This document shows positions 8,056 to 16,354 of a DNA stretch of 36,742 nt, piece after piece. The notes beneath the pieces were generated by a model. That model did not search any database, had not been told where the DNA came from, and saw nothing but the letters and a program-made list of their open reading frames with translations. The translations under genes and the position numbers were made by a program. The number at the start of each line of letters is the position of its first letter. Positions within the stretch are counted from its first letter, which is position 1. Source of the stretch: an uncultured Myxococcales bacterium (lineage in GTDB: Bacteria > Myxococcota_A > Polyangia > Nannocystales > Nannocystaceae); the NCBI GenBank assembly GCA_902826865.1, contig CADEGN010000002.1, positions 34,010 through 70,751 of the forward strand, written 5' to 3'.

Positions 8056-9366
8056 ATGCGACCGCTCGTCATCACGGTGTTCGACGCGGAGGCCGGCACG
8101 ACGACGAACCACAGCTTCACGACGTCACCGGTCCGCATCGGGCGAAATCCCCTCAACGATCTGACGCTCCCATTCGCTTTCGTTTCGGGCTGGCACGCGA
8201 TCGTCCGCTTCGATGATGAGACCGCCCGGTTCTTCGATCTTGGCTCAACCAACGGCACCTTGCTCGACGGCCGACGCGTGCAGGCCGGTGAGCCGGTCAC
8301 CATCGTTGACGTTGTGGCCGTGACCGTCGGACGCCTCGAGCTGCGGTTCAGTCGCCCAGTCGACGTGGCGAGTGCACCGGCTCCCGGTCCAACTCCGATG
8401 GTTCCGCAGTTCCAGCCGACGGCGGCGTTCCAAGCCGTCGGCGCCCCCACCGCGAATGCGCCCGTGGGACCGCGGGCCAGCGCGGGGACCATCGATCCCG
8501 CCCACATGAGGGCCGCCCCGGTCGCCTCGGCGGCAGGAACTGCGCACGTGCCGATGTCCGAGGTGCACCAGAGCATCGCGGGACTCCGTCCACTTTTCGA
8601 TGCCTACCGAGCCGCCTGGTACCAACTCGCAACGGCGATCCACCACGGGACCGCGGGGATGGACCCCGGAACTCGGCACTTTACCCTCACCGTGATGCAG
8701 CGGGAACTTCCGGGCATCGCCCGCGAGTCGCAGTTCGAGGAAATGGCCGCGGCTGCGGGCGTTGCGGTTAGCCCCACGCCCGGCGAGGCAGGGCGCGGCG
8801 AGGATGTTGGGGCGATCGGCCGGCTGTCCGACGCCCTACGGCCGGGCGAGGAACCACCTCGCAGCCCGCAGGAGTGCGCCCGGTTTCTCAAGTGCGTGGA
8901 GGACGTCCTCAAAGCGAGCGCGAAGGCATTCGTCGAGCTGCAAAAGGGCCAGGAACAGTTCGGCAATGAGATGGGGGTTCGCACGATCAAGGAGTTCACG
9001 CCGCTGCACGCCGCGGCTACGGCTGACAACGTCCTCAAGTACCTCCTCGATTGGCAAAGCGGTGGCCCGCACCGCACCCAAGAACTCGTCGGCGTTTACG
9101 CCGACCTCATGATCCACCAGGTGGCGCTTATCAATGGCGTGATGGAAGGCGCGCGCGGCCTACTCGCGCGACTTGATCCGGGCGAGCTCGAACGATCGGT
9201 TACCAGCAGCTGGCCAACGCGGGCGGCTGCGTTGTGGAAGCACTTCATGCAACGCCATCGCGAACTTCTTGACGACGATCGGCGTCTCACCGAGGCGATT
9301 TTTGGCTCGGAGTTCGCGCGGGCCTATGCCGAAGTTGGCGGTGAGGGGTCGGGTCGGCGGTCGTAA
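8056..9366 (+). CDS. T6SS-associated FHA-domain protein, TagH/Fha-like
   Basis: This 436-residue protein has an N-terminal FHA phosphothreonine-binding domain: Arg30 in IGRN, Ser44 and His47, and Asn66 in STNGT. A Pro/Ala-rich linker (about 110-160) follows. The C-terminal region contains a FLKCVEDVLK helix, the segments VRTIKEFTPLH and LLDWQSGG, and the ending IFGSEFARAYAE. That order and the FG-x-EFARAY ending match the C-terminal domain of T6SS FHA proteins as I recall them. Such proteins bind phosphorylated targets of PpkA-type kinases and promote T6SS assembly. The ATG at 8056 is preferred to an upstream in-frame GTG (8014) because the FHA fold begins directly after it. A lipoprotein gene follows after 43 nt. 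Confidence 0.8.
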   Translation: MRPLVITVFDAEAGTTTNHSFTTSPVRIGRNPLNDLTLPFAFVSGWHAIVRFDDETARFFDLGSTNGTLLDGRRVQAGEPVTIVDVVAVTVGRLELRFSRPVDVASAPAPGPTPMVPQFQPTAAFQAVGAPTANAPVGPRASAGTIDPAHMRAAPVASAAGTAHVPMSEVHQSIAGLRPLFDAYRAAWYQLATAIHHGTAGMDPGTRHFTLTVMQRELPGIARESQFEEMAAAAGVAVSPTPGEAGRGEDVGAIGRLSDALRPGEEPPRSPQECARFLKCVEDVLKASAKAFVELQKGQEQFGNEMGVRTIKEFTPLHAAATADNVLKYLLDWQSGGPHRTQELVGVYADLMIHQVALINGVMEGARGLLARLDPGELERSVTSSWPTRAAALWKHFMQRHRELLDDDRRLTEAIFGSEFARAYAEVGGEGSGRRS

Positions 9367-9409
9367 TCGTTGCTCGCCCCTGACGGCGGTCTCGGATACC
9401 CTTGGCCCC

Positions 9410-10357
9410 GTGAAGTCGCGTTTCGCCGCAACGTTGCTGGTCGCTGCCGCCACGGCCTGCAAGCCGGAAGTCGAGTCCGAGTTGCCGATCTGTGCCGACG
9501 AGGTGCTCGGCGAGGAAGCCGAAGAGACCCAGGCCGGGGCGATCCCGGCGCAGACATGGTTTGGTGTCCTGCTCAAGAACTACAACCGCCGCACGGGCAT
9601 CGTGCAGAGCCCGCTCAAAGACTGCAGCGGCCGAGCGGTCGAAGTCGAGCTGCCGCCGGAGCGCGCGAAGTGCCTTGGCGCGAGCGCGGCCGCGCCGCTC
9701 CCCGATCGCGCGCTGACCGACGGTGACCTGCTCGAAACGCCAATCGAAGGCTCGCGCAGCCTGCTTTGGGTCAGAGCCAAACGCTTCGACAACGGCGACG
9801 CGCTCGGACCGGTGGCGATCACGGAGCTAACCAAGCGCGGGGTGGCAGTGCGGGCGATCGGAGCGCTGCGGGCCCATGAGAATCGCGCGCGGATGCGACT
9901 CGAGCCGATGGGATCAGGCAAAGTCCTGGTCGTCGAGAGTGACCTGTGCCCCAAGGACAACCCCAAGAAGTGCTCGCGCGTGATGCGGCTCGTGCCACTT
10001 CAGGGCGATCTATTCACCGAGCAGGCGCTTGTGCTCGACGATGGCAGCTGCCTCGGACCGGTGCAGTTCGAGCTCTTTCGCGAGCAAGAGGTGACGTTGG
10101 CCAACGGCGACCTTCGGCGATTCGAGCTGACGCGCAACGTGGACTTTACCGACGGCAACGTGGTGATGACGGAAACGGTTGTGATCAAGGACCGTTCTGC
10201 GCGCGCGCCCGACGAACCGCCCGCGGTGTTTCGCAACGCAACGGTGCAGCGACCGCTGCAACTCGAAGCGCGAGGCATCGTCACCAAGCCAGGGGTGTGG
10301 GAAAAGATGCTTGCCGACTTCGGGTCGGTGTCCGTGCTACCTGCGAAGGAGAAGTGA
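9410..10357 (+). CDS. Uncharacterised lipoprotein
   Basis: The protein has 315 residues and starts at GTG with Lys-Ser-Arg, a short hydrophobic stretch and a lipobox ending AATAC, so lipidation of the Cys near residue 17 is likely. The mature part is mixed polar and charged, with scattered Cys (for example CPKDNPKKC) that could form disulfides. I do not recognise a family. It lies 43 nt after the TagH-like gene on the same strand and may be cotranscribed with it. A T6SS envelope role is possible, but it does not look like TssJ. Upstream in-frame codons that overlap the FHA gene are Arg-rich and were not used. Confidence 0.7.
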   Translation: MKSRFAATLLVAAATACKPEVESELPICADEVLGEEAEETQAGAIPAQTWFGVLLKNYNRRTGIVQSPLKDCSGRAVEVELPPERAKCLGASAAAPLPDRALTDGDLLETPIEGSRSLLWVRAKRFDNGDALGPVAITELTKRGVAVRAIGALRAHENRARMRLEPMGSGKVLVVESDLCPKDNPKKCSRVMRLVPLQGDLFTEQALVLDDGSCLGPVQFELFREQEVTLANGDLRRFELTRNVDFTDGNVVMTETVVIKDRSARAPDEPPAVFRNATVQRPLQLEARGIVTKPGVWEKMLADFGSVSVLPAKEK

Positions 10358-10378
10358 CGGCAGCCTCGCGGCGGTGCG

Positions 10379-11008
10379 TCAGTCGATGCCCTCGGCCTTA
10401 CGCGAGCGGGTTCGGCTGCGATCGCTGGTGATCTTCTTCACCTGCAGGTCGATCGTGACGATCTTCCCGCTGGATTTCTTGAGCAACATGACGTCGTTCG
10501 GCTCGGCCAGGCTACGCATCTTGCCCAGCTTGAGCTTGCGGCCGGCGAAACGGCGAAATGCCACCCACGTGCCGATGTGCTTGAAGCCCTCGCGCTCCGG
10601 GACCTCGTGCAGGCGGAACAGACCGTCGCCACCTTGGACGAACACGAGTGCATCTTCGGGCTTGTTGTAGCGGGGGCTGAACGTCACCCATAGTGCCGTC
10701 TCACCGTTGAGCTCACCGACCTTCAGGATCAGACCCGAGGTGTTGCGTGTGACGTCCTCGCGCACAGCTCCGGTGCTCGATGACTCGCGGATATTCTTGT
10801 TGACCTCGTATTGCTCGTCGATCCGCGCCTCGCGGTAGACCGGAACGATCTTCTTACTGACGTAGACACGCAGCGGCTGCACGCCCGCCTCGGTCTTGAC
10901 GCGCTCGAGCTCGGCGGTGGACAGGGGCAGGCGTTTGGCGCAGCCCGCCGAGAGCAGCGCCGCGAATCCTAGGCAGAGCGTGGCGTGGGCGCGCATCGTG
11001 TGCTTCAA
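10379..11008 (-). CDS. Uncharacterised lipoprotein
   Basis: This 209-residue protein has an N-terminal signal (MKHTMRAH start) and a lipobox LLSAGC, so the mature protein begins at Cys23. The rest is beta-rich with a basic C-terminal tail (RSRTRSRKAEG). No family is recognised. Met5 is a possible alternative start. It converges on the preceding lipoprotein gene with 21 nt between stops and diverges from the large FHA-WD40 gene, so it is probably transcribed alone. Confidence 0.65.
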   Translation of the reverse strand: MKHTMRAHATLCLGFAALLSAGCAKRLPLSTAELERVKTEAGVQPLRVYVSKKIVPVYREARIDEQYEVNKNIRESSSTGAVREDVTRNTSGLILKVGELNGETALWVTFSPRYNKPEDALVFVQGGDGLFRLHEVPEREGFKHIGTWVAFRRFAGRKLKLGKMRSLAEPNDVMLLKKSSGKIVTIDLQVKKITSDRSRTRSRKAEGID

Positions 11009-11164
11009 GGCTAGCTCGCTCGGGTGAGTTACTCCATGCCCACGGCCGAGTCAACGTCCGGACCGGCCGTGCTGACCACAAGGCCGCCGGCGGGCGCCCG
11101 CGTATAGAAACGCCCAGCGTTGTAGATCGAGCGCCGCCACGGGGCTAAAACCATAGGCAGCGAG

Positions 11165-14100
11165 ATGATCCGAATCTCCGTCAGCGAGGAGGGGCAGCCG
11201 CCCCGGCTGATGACGTTCAATCGGGCGTCGGTCACCCTGGGGCGCGGCGAAGCATGCGACCTGCGCCTGGGCGGCAAAGGTGTCTCCGGCGAGCACTGCC
11301 GGATCTCGCAGGTGGCCGGTGGGTACCGGGTCGACGATCTCGGCTCCACCAACGGGACGTATGTCAATCGACGACGCATCACGGGGAGCCAGATGATCAC
11401 GGCCCACGATGAGGTCGTGATCGCGAGTTACGTCGTTCGCATGGTCGAAGACGCGATGCCGCTTGCGGTGACGGGGCAAGTGGCCTTCGGCATCACGACG
11501 TCGGGACCGCAGCCGACCGCAACAGCCCCGGGCCCGGCCCAGACGGCGGGGTTTGCCCCGCCCGCGCCGGTGGGATTCCCGGCGCCGCCGGTGGCCCATC
11601 CCGATGCGGTCGTGCCCGGACCAGCGCCCGGCATCGCGACCACGGGTCCTTCTCCGCGCTCGCGGGTCACTCCGAGCTCAACCGCCATCCCTTCGGGAGG
11701 CGCACTCGACGACGCGGCGTGGCAGCGTGAGTGGACCCGGATCGATCGGCTTACCAGCGAGTGGATCGCTTCGCGGCGGGATCGGAGCAAGCTGCTTCGC
11801 GGTGACAAGCTGGCACACGCTCGCCGATGGCTCGCACAGGGCCGCGGCCGAAATCCGGCCCCGAAACGCGAACATCGAGACTTCATCGGCGCCGCGATGT
11901 CGGCCGCGAACCTCAGACTCGCGCGCAACGTCGCGCTCGGGGGGATCGCGCTCGGCGGTCTAGTCGTGGCCGGTGTTCGCCTGGTCCCGCAGGAGGTGGC
12001 GAAGCTCGAGCGCACGACCCAGGAGATCGCGCTCATTCCATCCGTCGAGACGCCGCCCACCGCCGTCAATCCCTGCGAGGCTGCAGACGCCCTGCTCGAG
12101 CGCATGACCCGGCTTGAGGCCGACGAGCCGGAGACGGCCGCGCGCATCGCCATCGCGGCGCTCCGAAAAATTCCCGGACGGCGCGACACGGCCGCGCGCG
12201 GCTGCGGAGCCGAGGCGGCGCTGCGGCGCACAACGGAGGGGTTGCTGGGGCGGCCATTGCCGGGCCACGACGGCGCGGTCGTGGTTGCGGTCGTGTCTCC
12301 AGATGGCCGCTACGCCGTAACCGCGGAGGATGGCGCAACCAGTGACGCGGCTCGGCTATGGGATCTCGAAGCGGTGGGCGCCGCCCGACCGACGATGCTG
12401 CGCGGTTCAGGTCCACCGATCCGCGCGGCGGCGTTCTCTGGCGACGGCCGCCTCGTCGTCACTGCAGACGAAGATCGTGTGGTTCGCTGGGACCTCTCGA
12501 GCGGTCAAATGCCGCCATCTTCACAGATCCTCGAGGCGCCCGTCTCCGGCGTTACGTCGATCGCGGTGTCGTTCGACGGACGATTCGTGCTCGCCGGTGG
12601 ACGCTCCGGCCGCGCCCAGCTGTTCGACGCCACCAAGCCCACCAGCCGTGGGCTCTCTCTCGAACACCACGTCGCTGGGATCAACGCGGTGGAACTCGCG
12701 CCCGATGGCAGTCGCGCGTTGTCGGTCAGCGATGACGCGACCGCCGTGGTGTGGCGACTCGCCGGGGGTGCAGTGTCGGGAGCCCCGACGGTGCTCGAGG
12801 GCCACATCGGGGCCGTGCTGTCGGGGACGATGTCCTCCGATGGTCGATGGGTGCTGACCGGTGGGAGCGATAACCGGGGGCGTCTGTGGGATCTGTCGCA
12901 GCGCAACCCGTCGGCCAAGTCGCGCATCTTGGAGGGGCATACGGAGGCCGTGCGAAACGTCGCCATCTCTCCGGACGACCGCTACGCCGTGACAGCGAGC
13001 CTCGACGATCACCTCGCCGTGTGGAAGCTGTTCGTTGCCGATCCGGGGCTAAGTTCGGCCAAGGACGATCGCGCCACCGCCGATCTGACCGCACTGCTCG
13101 TGCGTGGTCCGGCGACCGGCGCGGCGGAGAAGGCCGCTCGCCCGCAAATCGCGTTCACCGGGAGCATCGACGGTCGCGTGCGGATGCTCGAGCTCGAGGG
13201 CACCGACACGAAGCTCGCGGGCAACGAGCTCGAGGGCAATCCGGGTGGGGTGATGTCGCTCGGGGTCGATCGCGCCGGTGTCGTGGCGGTCTCCGGCGGG
13301 CGGGATGGTTCGGCGTTTGCGTACGACGCCGAGGAAGTCGGCGGGTCTGGTCTCGCGCTCATCGGTCGTGGGCACACCGGTCAGGTGCTCGATGTCGGGG
13401 TTGCGGCCGGTGGAACGCGCGTGTTGACCGGCGCGGCCGACGGTACCGCGCGAATCTGGGACGCGACCAAGGTCGAGCGGCTGCGCGAGATCGCCGTGCT
13501 TCGCGGTCATGCCGGCCCCGTTCGCGCGGTCGCAGTGGGGCCCGAGGGGCGCTACGGAGCCACGGGAGGCGAAGATGGGATCGTCCGGCTGTGGGATCTC
13601 GGTCGAGAGGATCCAGGAGCGATTCACCGTCAGTTGGTGGGTCACGAGGGCGACGTCAACGATCTGCTGTTCGGATCCGATGGCCGCTTCCTCGTCTCGA
13701 TCTCAGCCGACAAGACGGCTCGCATTTGGGACATGCGCGCGCGCGATCCGAATGTCAGCCCCGTCATTCTCAAGCACACCGACGAGGTGACAGCCGCGGC
13801 GCTGGGCCCCGACTCACGTTGGCTTCTGACCGCCAGCATTGCCCAACTCAACCTGTGGGACCTGTCGCTTGCGCCCAAGCCCGGAACCAAGAGACTCCAG
13901 CAACACGAAGGTGACGTGCTGGCGGTAGCGATGGGCCCCACCAAACGGTGGGCCGCATCGAGTGACACGCGCGGCAAGGTCGTACTCTGGGATCTCGATG
14001 CCGATGCCCGCCCGGCCCTGCTGCGTGGACACGACGATGCAGTCGAAGCGCTCGCGTTTAGTCCAGACGGCCAATGGTTGGCCAGCGGTGGCCGCGACAA

Positions 14101-14497
14101 GCTCATCCGCGTCTGGCGGCTCGAGTCGGACAACCCCGACGAGGGCTCGATCCCACTGACCGGTCACACCGGTCGGATCAACGCCCTCACCTGGAGCGCG
14201 GACGGGGCATGGCTGGTGTCAGCGAGCTCGGATGGGGTTCGCCTTTGGCCCGTGACCGGCCGCGAGCTGGTCGGGGAGTCCATGGCACTGGTTGGGCACG
14301 ACGCCTTGGTCAGTGCGCTTGCCGTCGACAGGGTGACCGGATACATCGCAACTGTTAGCTACGACAAGACGGTGCGCGTGTGGCCGACCAACCCCCACGA
14401 TGTCGCTGACCTTGCTTGCCTCCGTCTCGGACGCGCTCTCACGCCCGACGAATGGAGCAAGCACGTTGGTGACGACTACCGCGATAGCTGCGAGTAG
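11165..14497 (+). CDS. FHA-transmembrane-WD40 repeat protein
   Basis: This 1110-residue protein has four parts. Residues 1-97 are an FHA domain with Arg27 in LGRG, Ser41, His44 and Asn63 in STNGT. A Pro-rich linker (about 105-180) leads into a conserved juxtamembrane module (192-242). One membrane helix spans about 254-271. From about 362 to the end there are roughly 16 WD40-type units with GH and WD/LWD signatures, enough for two propellers. The likely topology is FHA in the cytoplasm and propellers in the periplasm. The end (LTPDEW, then Tyr-Arg-Asp-Ser-Cys) resembles tails seen after WD40 arrays in bacterial STAND-type proteins. It probably recruits a phosphorylated partner on one side of the membrane and protein partners on the other. 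Confidence 0.85.
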   Translation: MIRISVSEEGQPPRLMTFNRASVTLGRGEACDLRLGGKGVSGEHCRISQVAGGYRVDDLGSTNGTYVNRRRITGSQMITAHDEVVIASYVVRMVEDAMPLAVTGQVAFGITTSGPQPTATAPGPAQTAGFAPPAPVGFPAPPVAHPDAVVPGPAPGIATTGPSPRSRVTPSSTAIPSGGALDDAAWQREWTRIDRLTSEWIASRRDRSKLLRGDKLAHARRWLAQGRGRNPAPKREHRDFIGAAMSAANLRLARNVALGGIALGGLVVAGVRLVPQEVAKLERTTQEIALIPSVETPPTAVNPCEAADALLERMTRLEADEPETAARIAIAALRKIPGRRDTAARGCGAEAALRRTTEGLLGRPLPGHDGAVVVAVVSPDGRYAVTAEDGATSDAARLWDLEAVGAARPTMLRGSGPPIRAAAFSGDGRLVVTADEDRVVRWDLSSGQMPPSSQILEAPVSGVTSIAVSFDGRFVLAGGRSGRAQLFDATKPTSRGLSLEHHVAGINAVELAPDGSRALSVSDDATAVVWRLAGGAVSGAPTVLEGHIGAVLSGTMSSDGRWVLTGGSDNRGRLWDLSQRNPSAKSRILEGHTEAVRNVAISPDDRYAVTASLDDHLAVWKLFVADPGLSSAKDDRATADLTALLVRGPATGAAEKAARPQIAFTGSIDGRVRMLELEGTDTKLAGNELEGNPGGVMSLGVDRAGVVAVSGGRDGSAFAYDAEEVGGSGLALIGRGHTGQVLDVGVAAGGTRVLTGAADGTARIWDATKVERLREIAVLRGHAGPVRAVAVGPEGRYGATGGEDGIVRLWDLGREDPGAIHRQLVGHEGDVNDLLFGSDGRFLVSISADKTARIWDMRARDPNVSPVILKHTDEVTAAALGPDSRWLLTASIAQLNLWDLSLAPKPGTKRLQQHEGDVLAVAMGPTKRWAASSDTRGKVVLWDLDADARPALLRGHDDAVEALAFSPDGQWLASGGRDKLIRVWRLESDNPDEGSIPLTGHTGRINALTWSADGAWLVSASSDGVRLWPVTGRELVGESMALVGHDALVSALAVDRVTGYIATVSYDKTVRVWPTNPHDVADLACLRLGRALTPDEWSKHVGDDYRDSCE

Positions 14498-14512
14498 GCA
14501 GTCCCCGAAGCT

Positions 14513-16315
14513 CTAATCACCTGGTTTGTCGGTGGTGTCCTTGCAGCCCTCTTCCCACTCCGCACAATAGAAGCGGACATGGATGTGGCTGAAGTGGGCT
14601 TCCGAGTGCCGAAAAATCCCCTTTGGTGAGGACCTCGAGCGCGGGTACTGCAACCATTCGTCGAGTTGTTCGGCCGTGGCGCCCATCTGGCGCGCGGCTT
14701 CGTAAACGTACTTCTGCCGGTCCCAGTCGAGGAAAATGTACTTAACTGCGCCGGTCTGGATCAGCGCGCGCACGAGGCCAAACGTGGCGTAGAAGTCGAC
14801 CTCCTTGCCCACGGGACGGCGCCACTTCTTGCGCCCAGCCGCGTTCTCGTTGGGTCGGTACGCCCCCCGCACCGAGGGCAGCCAGATGTCCACGTCACGC
14901 CCGGCTTGGTGGGACTTGTGTTCGCCAAAGGCACCGCCCCCTTGCTTGCTGAGATCGGAGACGATGATGAGACCCTCGTAGTCGACATCGCGGCGGAAGG
15001 TGGCCAGCGCCTGCCGCAGTTTCTGAATCGTGTAGGCCGAACCCCATTCAAAGCCTGACACCTTCGTGTAGTTGGGATCGTCCGGGAGTCGTACGCCGCT
15101 CTCGATGCGTCCATTGTTGGGACTTCCCACCGATTTCGAGACCCGATCGACGAAAAACTCGGGGATCCGCTGGGCAGGGTTGCGCGGCTTGTACGGCTTG
15201 GGGTCGACCCACAGGGTTAGCTGCACGTCCGGCTTCAGCTCTTTGACCGTCGGGTTGAACTTGCGTAGCCGCGTGACATCGATCCCGAAGCGATCGGCGA
15301 GCTCTCGCCACGACTCGCCGGGTCCGGCGGTCACCTGGACCTCGGCCTGGGGCAGGGCGCGGATCTTCGGTTTCTCGATCTTGAGCTGCGTGCCCACTTC
15401 CAGGGGCGCGTCCGGATCGAGGAGGTTCCAATCCACCACCTCCTCCTCCGTCACGCCATAACGCTTCGCCACGTCGCGCAGCCCTTCGGTCGGGATGACG
15501 ACATGGATGATGGATCCCTCGGTATCCACTTGTCCTTCAGCTGCCACGGCGGGCGGTGGATCCGGACGGCGGACCACCGGCGGAGGCGGAGGCGGTGGCG
15601 CGCGGGTGGGTGTTTCCGGCGCGGGGGGCGATTCGGGCGGCGGAGGTTCGCGGCGTAGCCACCACACCACCCCAGCTGTGCCTGCACCGCCGACGAGCAA
15701 CACCGCCAGCAACGCAATCACCGCCGTGGTCGTGTTGCGCCGCGACGCTGCGGCTGCGCTGGCGGCGATGAACTCTCGAACCAAGCGGCCGGGTTCCTCG
15801 GCCGCAGTCGGCGGTGATGCTGTGATCCAGCGCCGCGCAGCGCGGAGTTCATCGCCGGTCAGCAGCAGTCGAGCAACGCGATCGCCAGCATCCCACTGCT
15901 CCGCGTACCGCGTGATCCGAGCCGCCGCGTTGCGCCACGTCCGATGTGGGCCCGAGGCGCGCAGGATCGGCGCTTCGCCCGAGGGCATCTGCAGCTGCTC
16001 GACTGCGCGCTCGGGCTCCGGCGCGAGGCGGACAAGCTCAAGCAGGAAGGGCCCGACGTGGATCCGGTCCGATGGGGTGATCTGCGTTGGCTCCTGAAGT
16101 CGGGCGCCGTTGAGCCAGGTGCCGTTGGTGCTACCGCGCTCCTTCAGCGTGCACACGCCACCTTGGCCGATCTCAAACACGCAATGGTGGGACGAGACTC
16201 CGACCCCGTCGAGCACGAGACCGTTGCCGGCATGGCGTCCGACGTGCAGCTCGGATCCCGTGAGCGGATAGGTCCGGCTCGAGCCGCCGGGTGTGGTGAC
16301 CCTGATGCAGAACAT
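14513..16315 (-). CDS. FHA-TM-LysM-M74 (MepA-like) murein endopeptidase
   Basis: This 600-residue protein has an N-terminal FHA domain (Arg27 in VGRH, Ser42, His44, Asn64 in STNGT). A juxtamembrane module (133-186) is followed by a membrane helix (about 198-220) and a Pro-rich spacer. Two LysM-like segments lie near 270-313 and 327-370. The C-terminal region matches penicillin-insensitive murein endopeptidase of family M74: HKSHQAGRDVD supplies His466, His469, Asp474 and Asp476, and HFSHIHVRF supplies His574, His577 and His579. The metal-site pattern is complete, so it should cut peptidoglycan cross-links in the periplasm while its FHA domain reads Thr phosphorylation in the cytoplasm. It starts 39 nt after the upstream Ser/Thr kinase gene, which suggests cotranscription and a kinase-substrate link. 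Confidence 0.85.
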   Translation of the reverse strand: MFCIRVTTPGGSSRTYPLTGSELHVGRHAGNGLVLDGVGVSSHHCVFEIGQGGVCTLKERGSTNGTWLNGARLQEPTQITPSDRIHVGPFLLELVRLAPEPERAVEQLQMPSGEAPILRASGPHRTWRNAAARITRYAEQWDAGDRVARLLLTGDELRAARRWITASPPTAAEEPGRLVREFIAASAAAASRRNTTTAVIALLAVLLVGGAGTAGVVWWLRREPPPPESPPAPETPTRAPPPPPPPVVRRPDPPPAVAAEGQVDTEGSIIHVVIPTEGLRDVAKRYGVTEEEVVDWNLLDPDAPLEVGTQLKIEKPKIRALPQAEVQVTAGPGESWRELADRFGIDVTRLRKFNPTVKELKPDVQLTLWVDPKPYKPRNPAQRIPEFFVDRVSKSVGSPNNGRIESGVRLPDDPNYTKVSGFEWGSAYTIQKLRQALATFRRDVDYEGLIIVSDLSKQGGGAFGEHKSHQAGRDVDIWLPSVRGAYRPNENAAGRKKWRRPVGKEVDFYATFGLVRALIQTGAVKYIFLDWDRQKYVYEAARQMGATAEQLDEWLQYPRSRSSPKGIFRHSEAHFSHIHVRFYCAEWEEGCKDTTDKPGD

Positions 16316-16354
16316 CGAACCAAACGGGGCGCGCGGCCTTCGTGAAAGCGGCGC

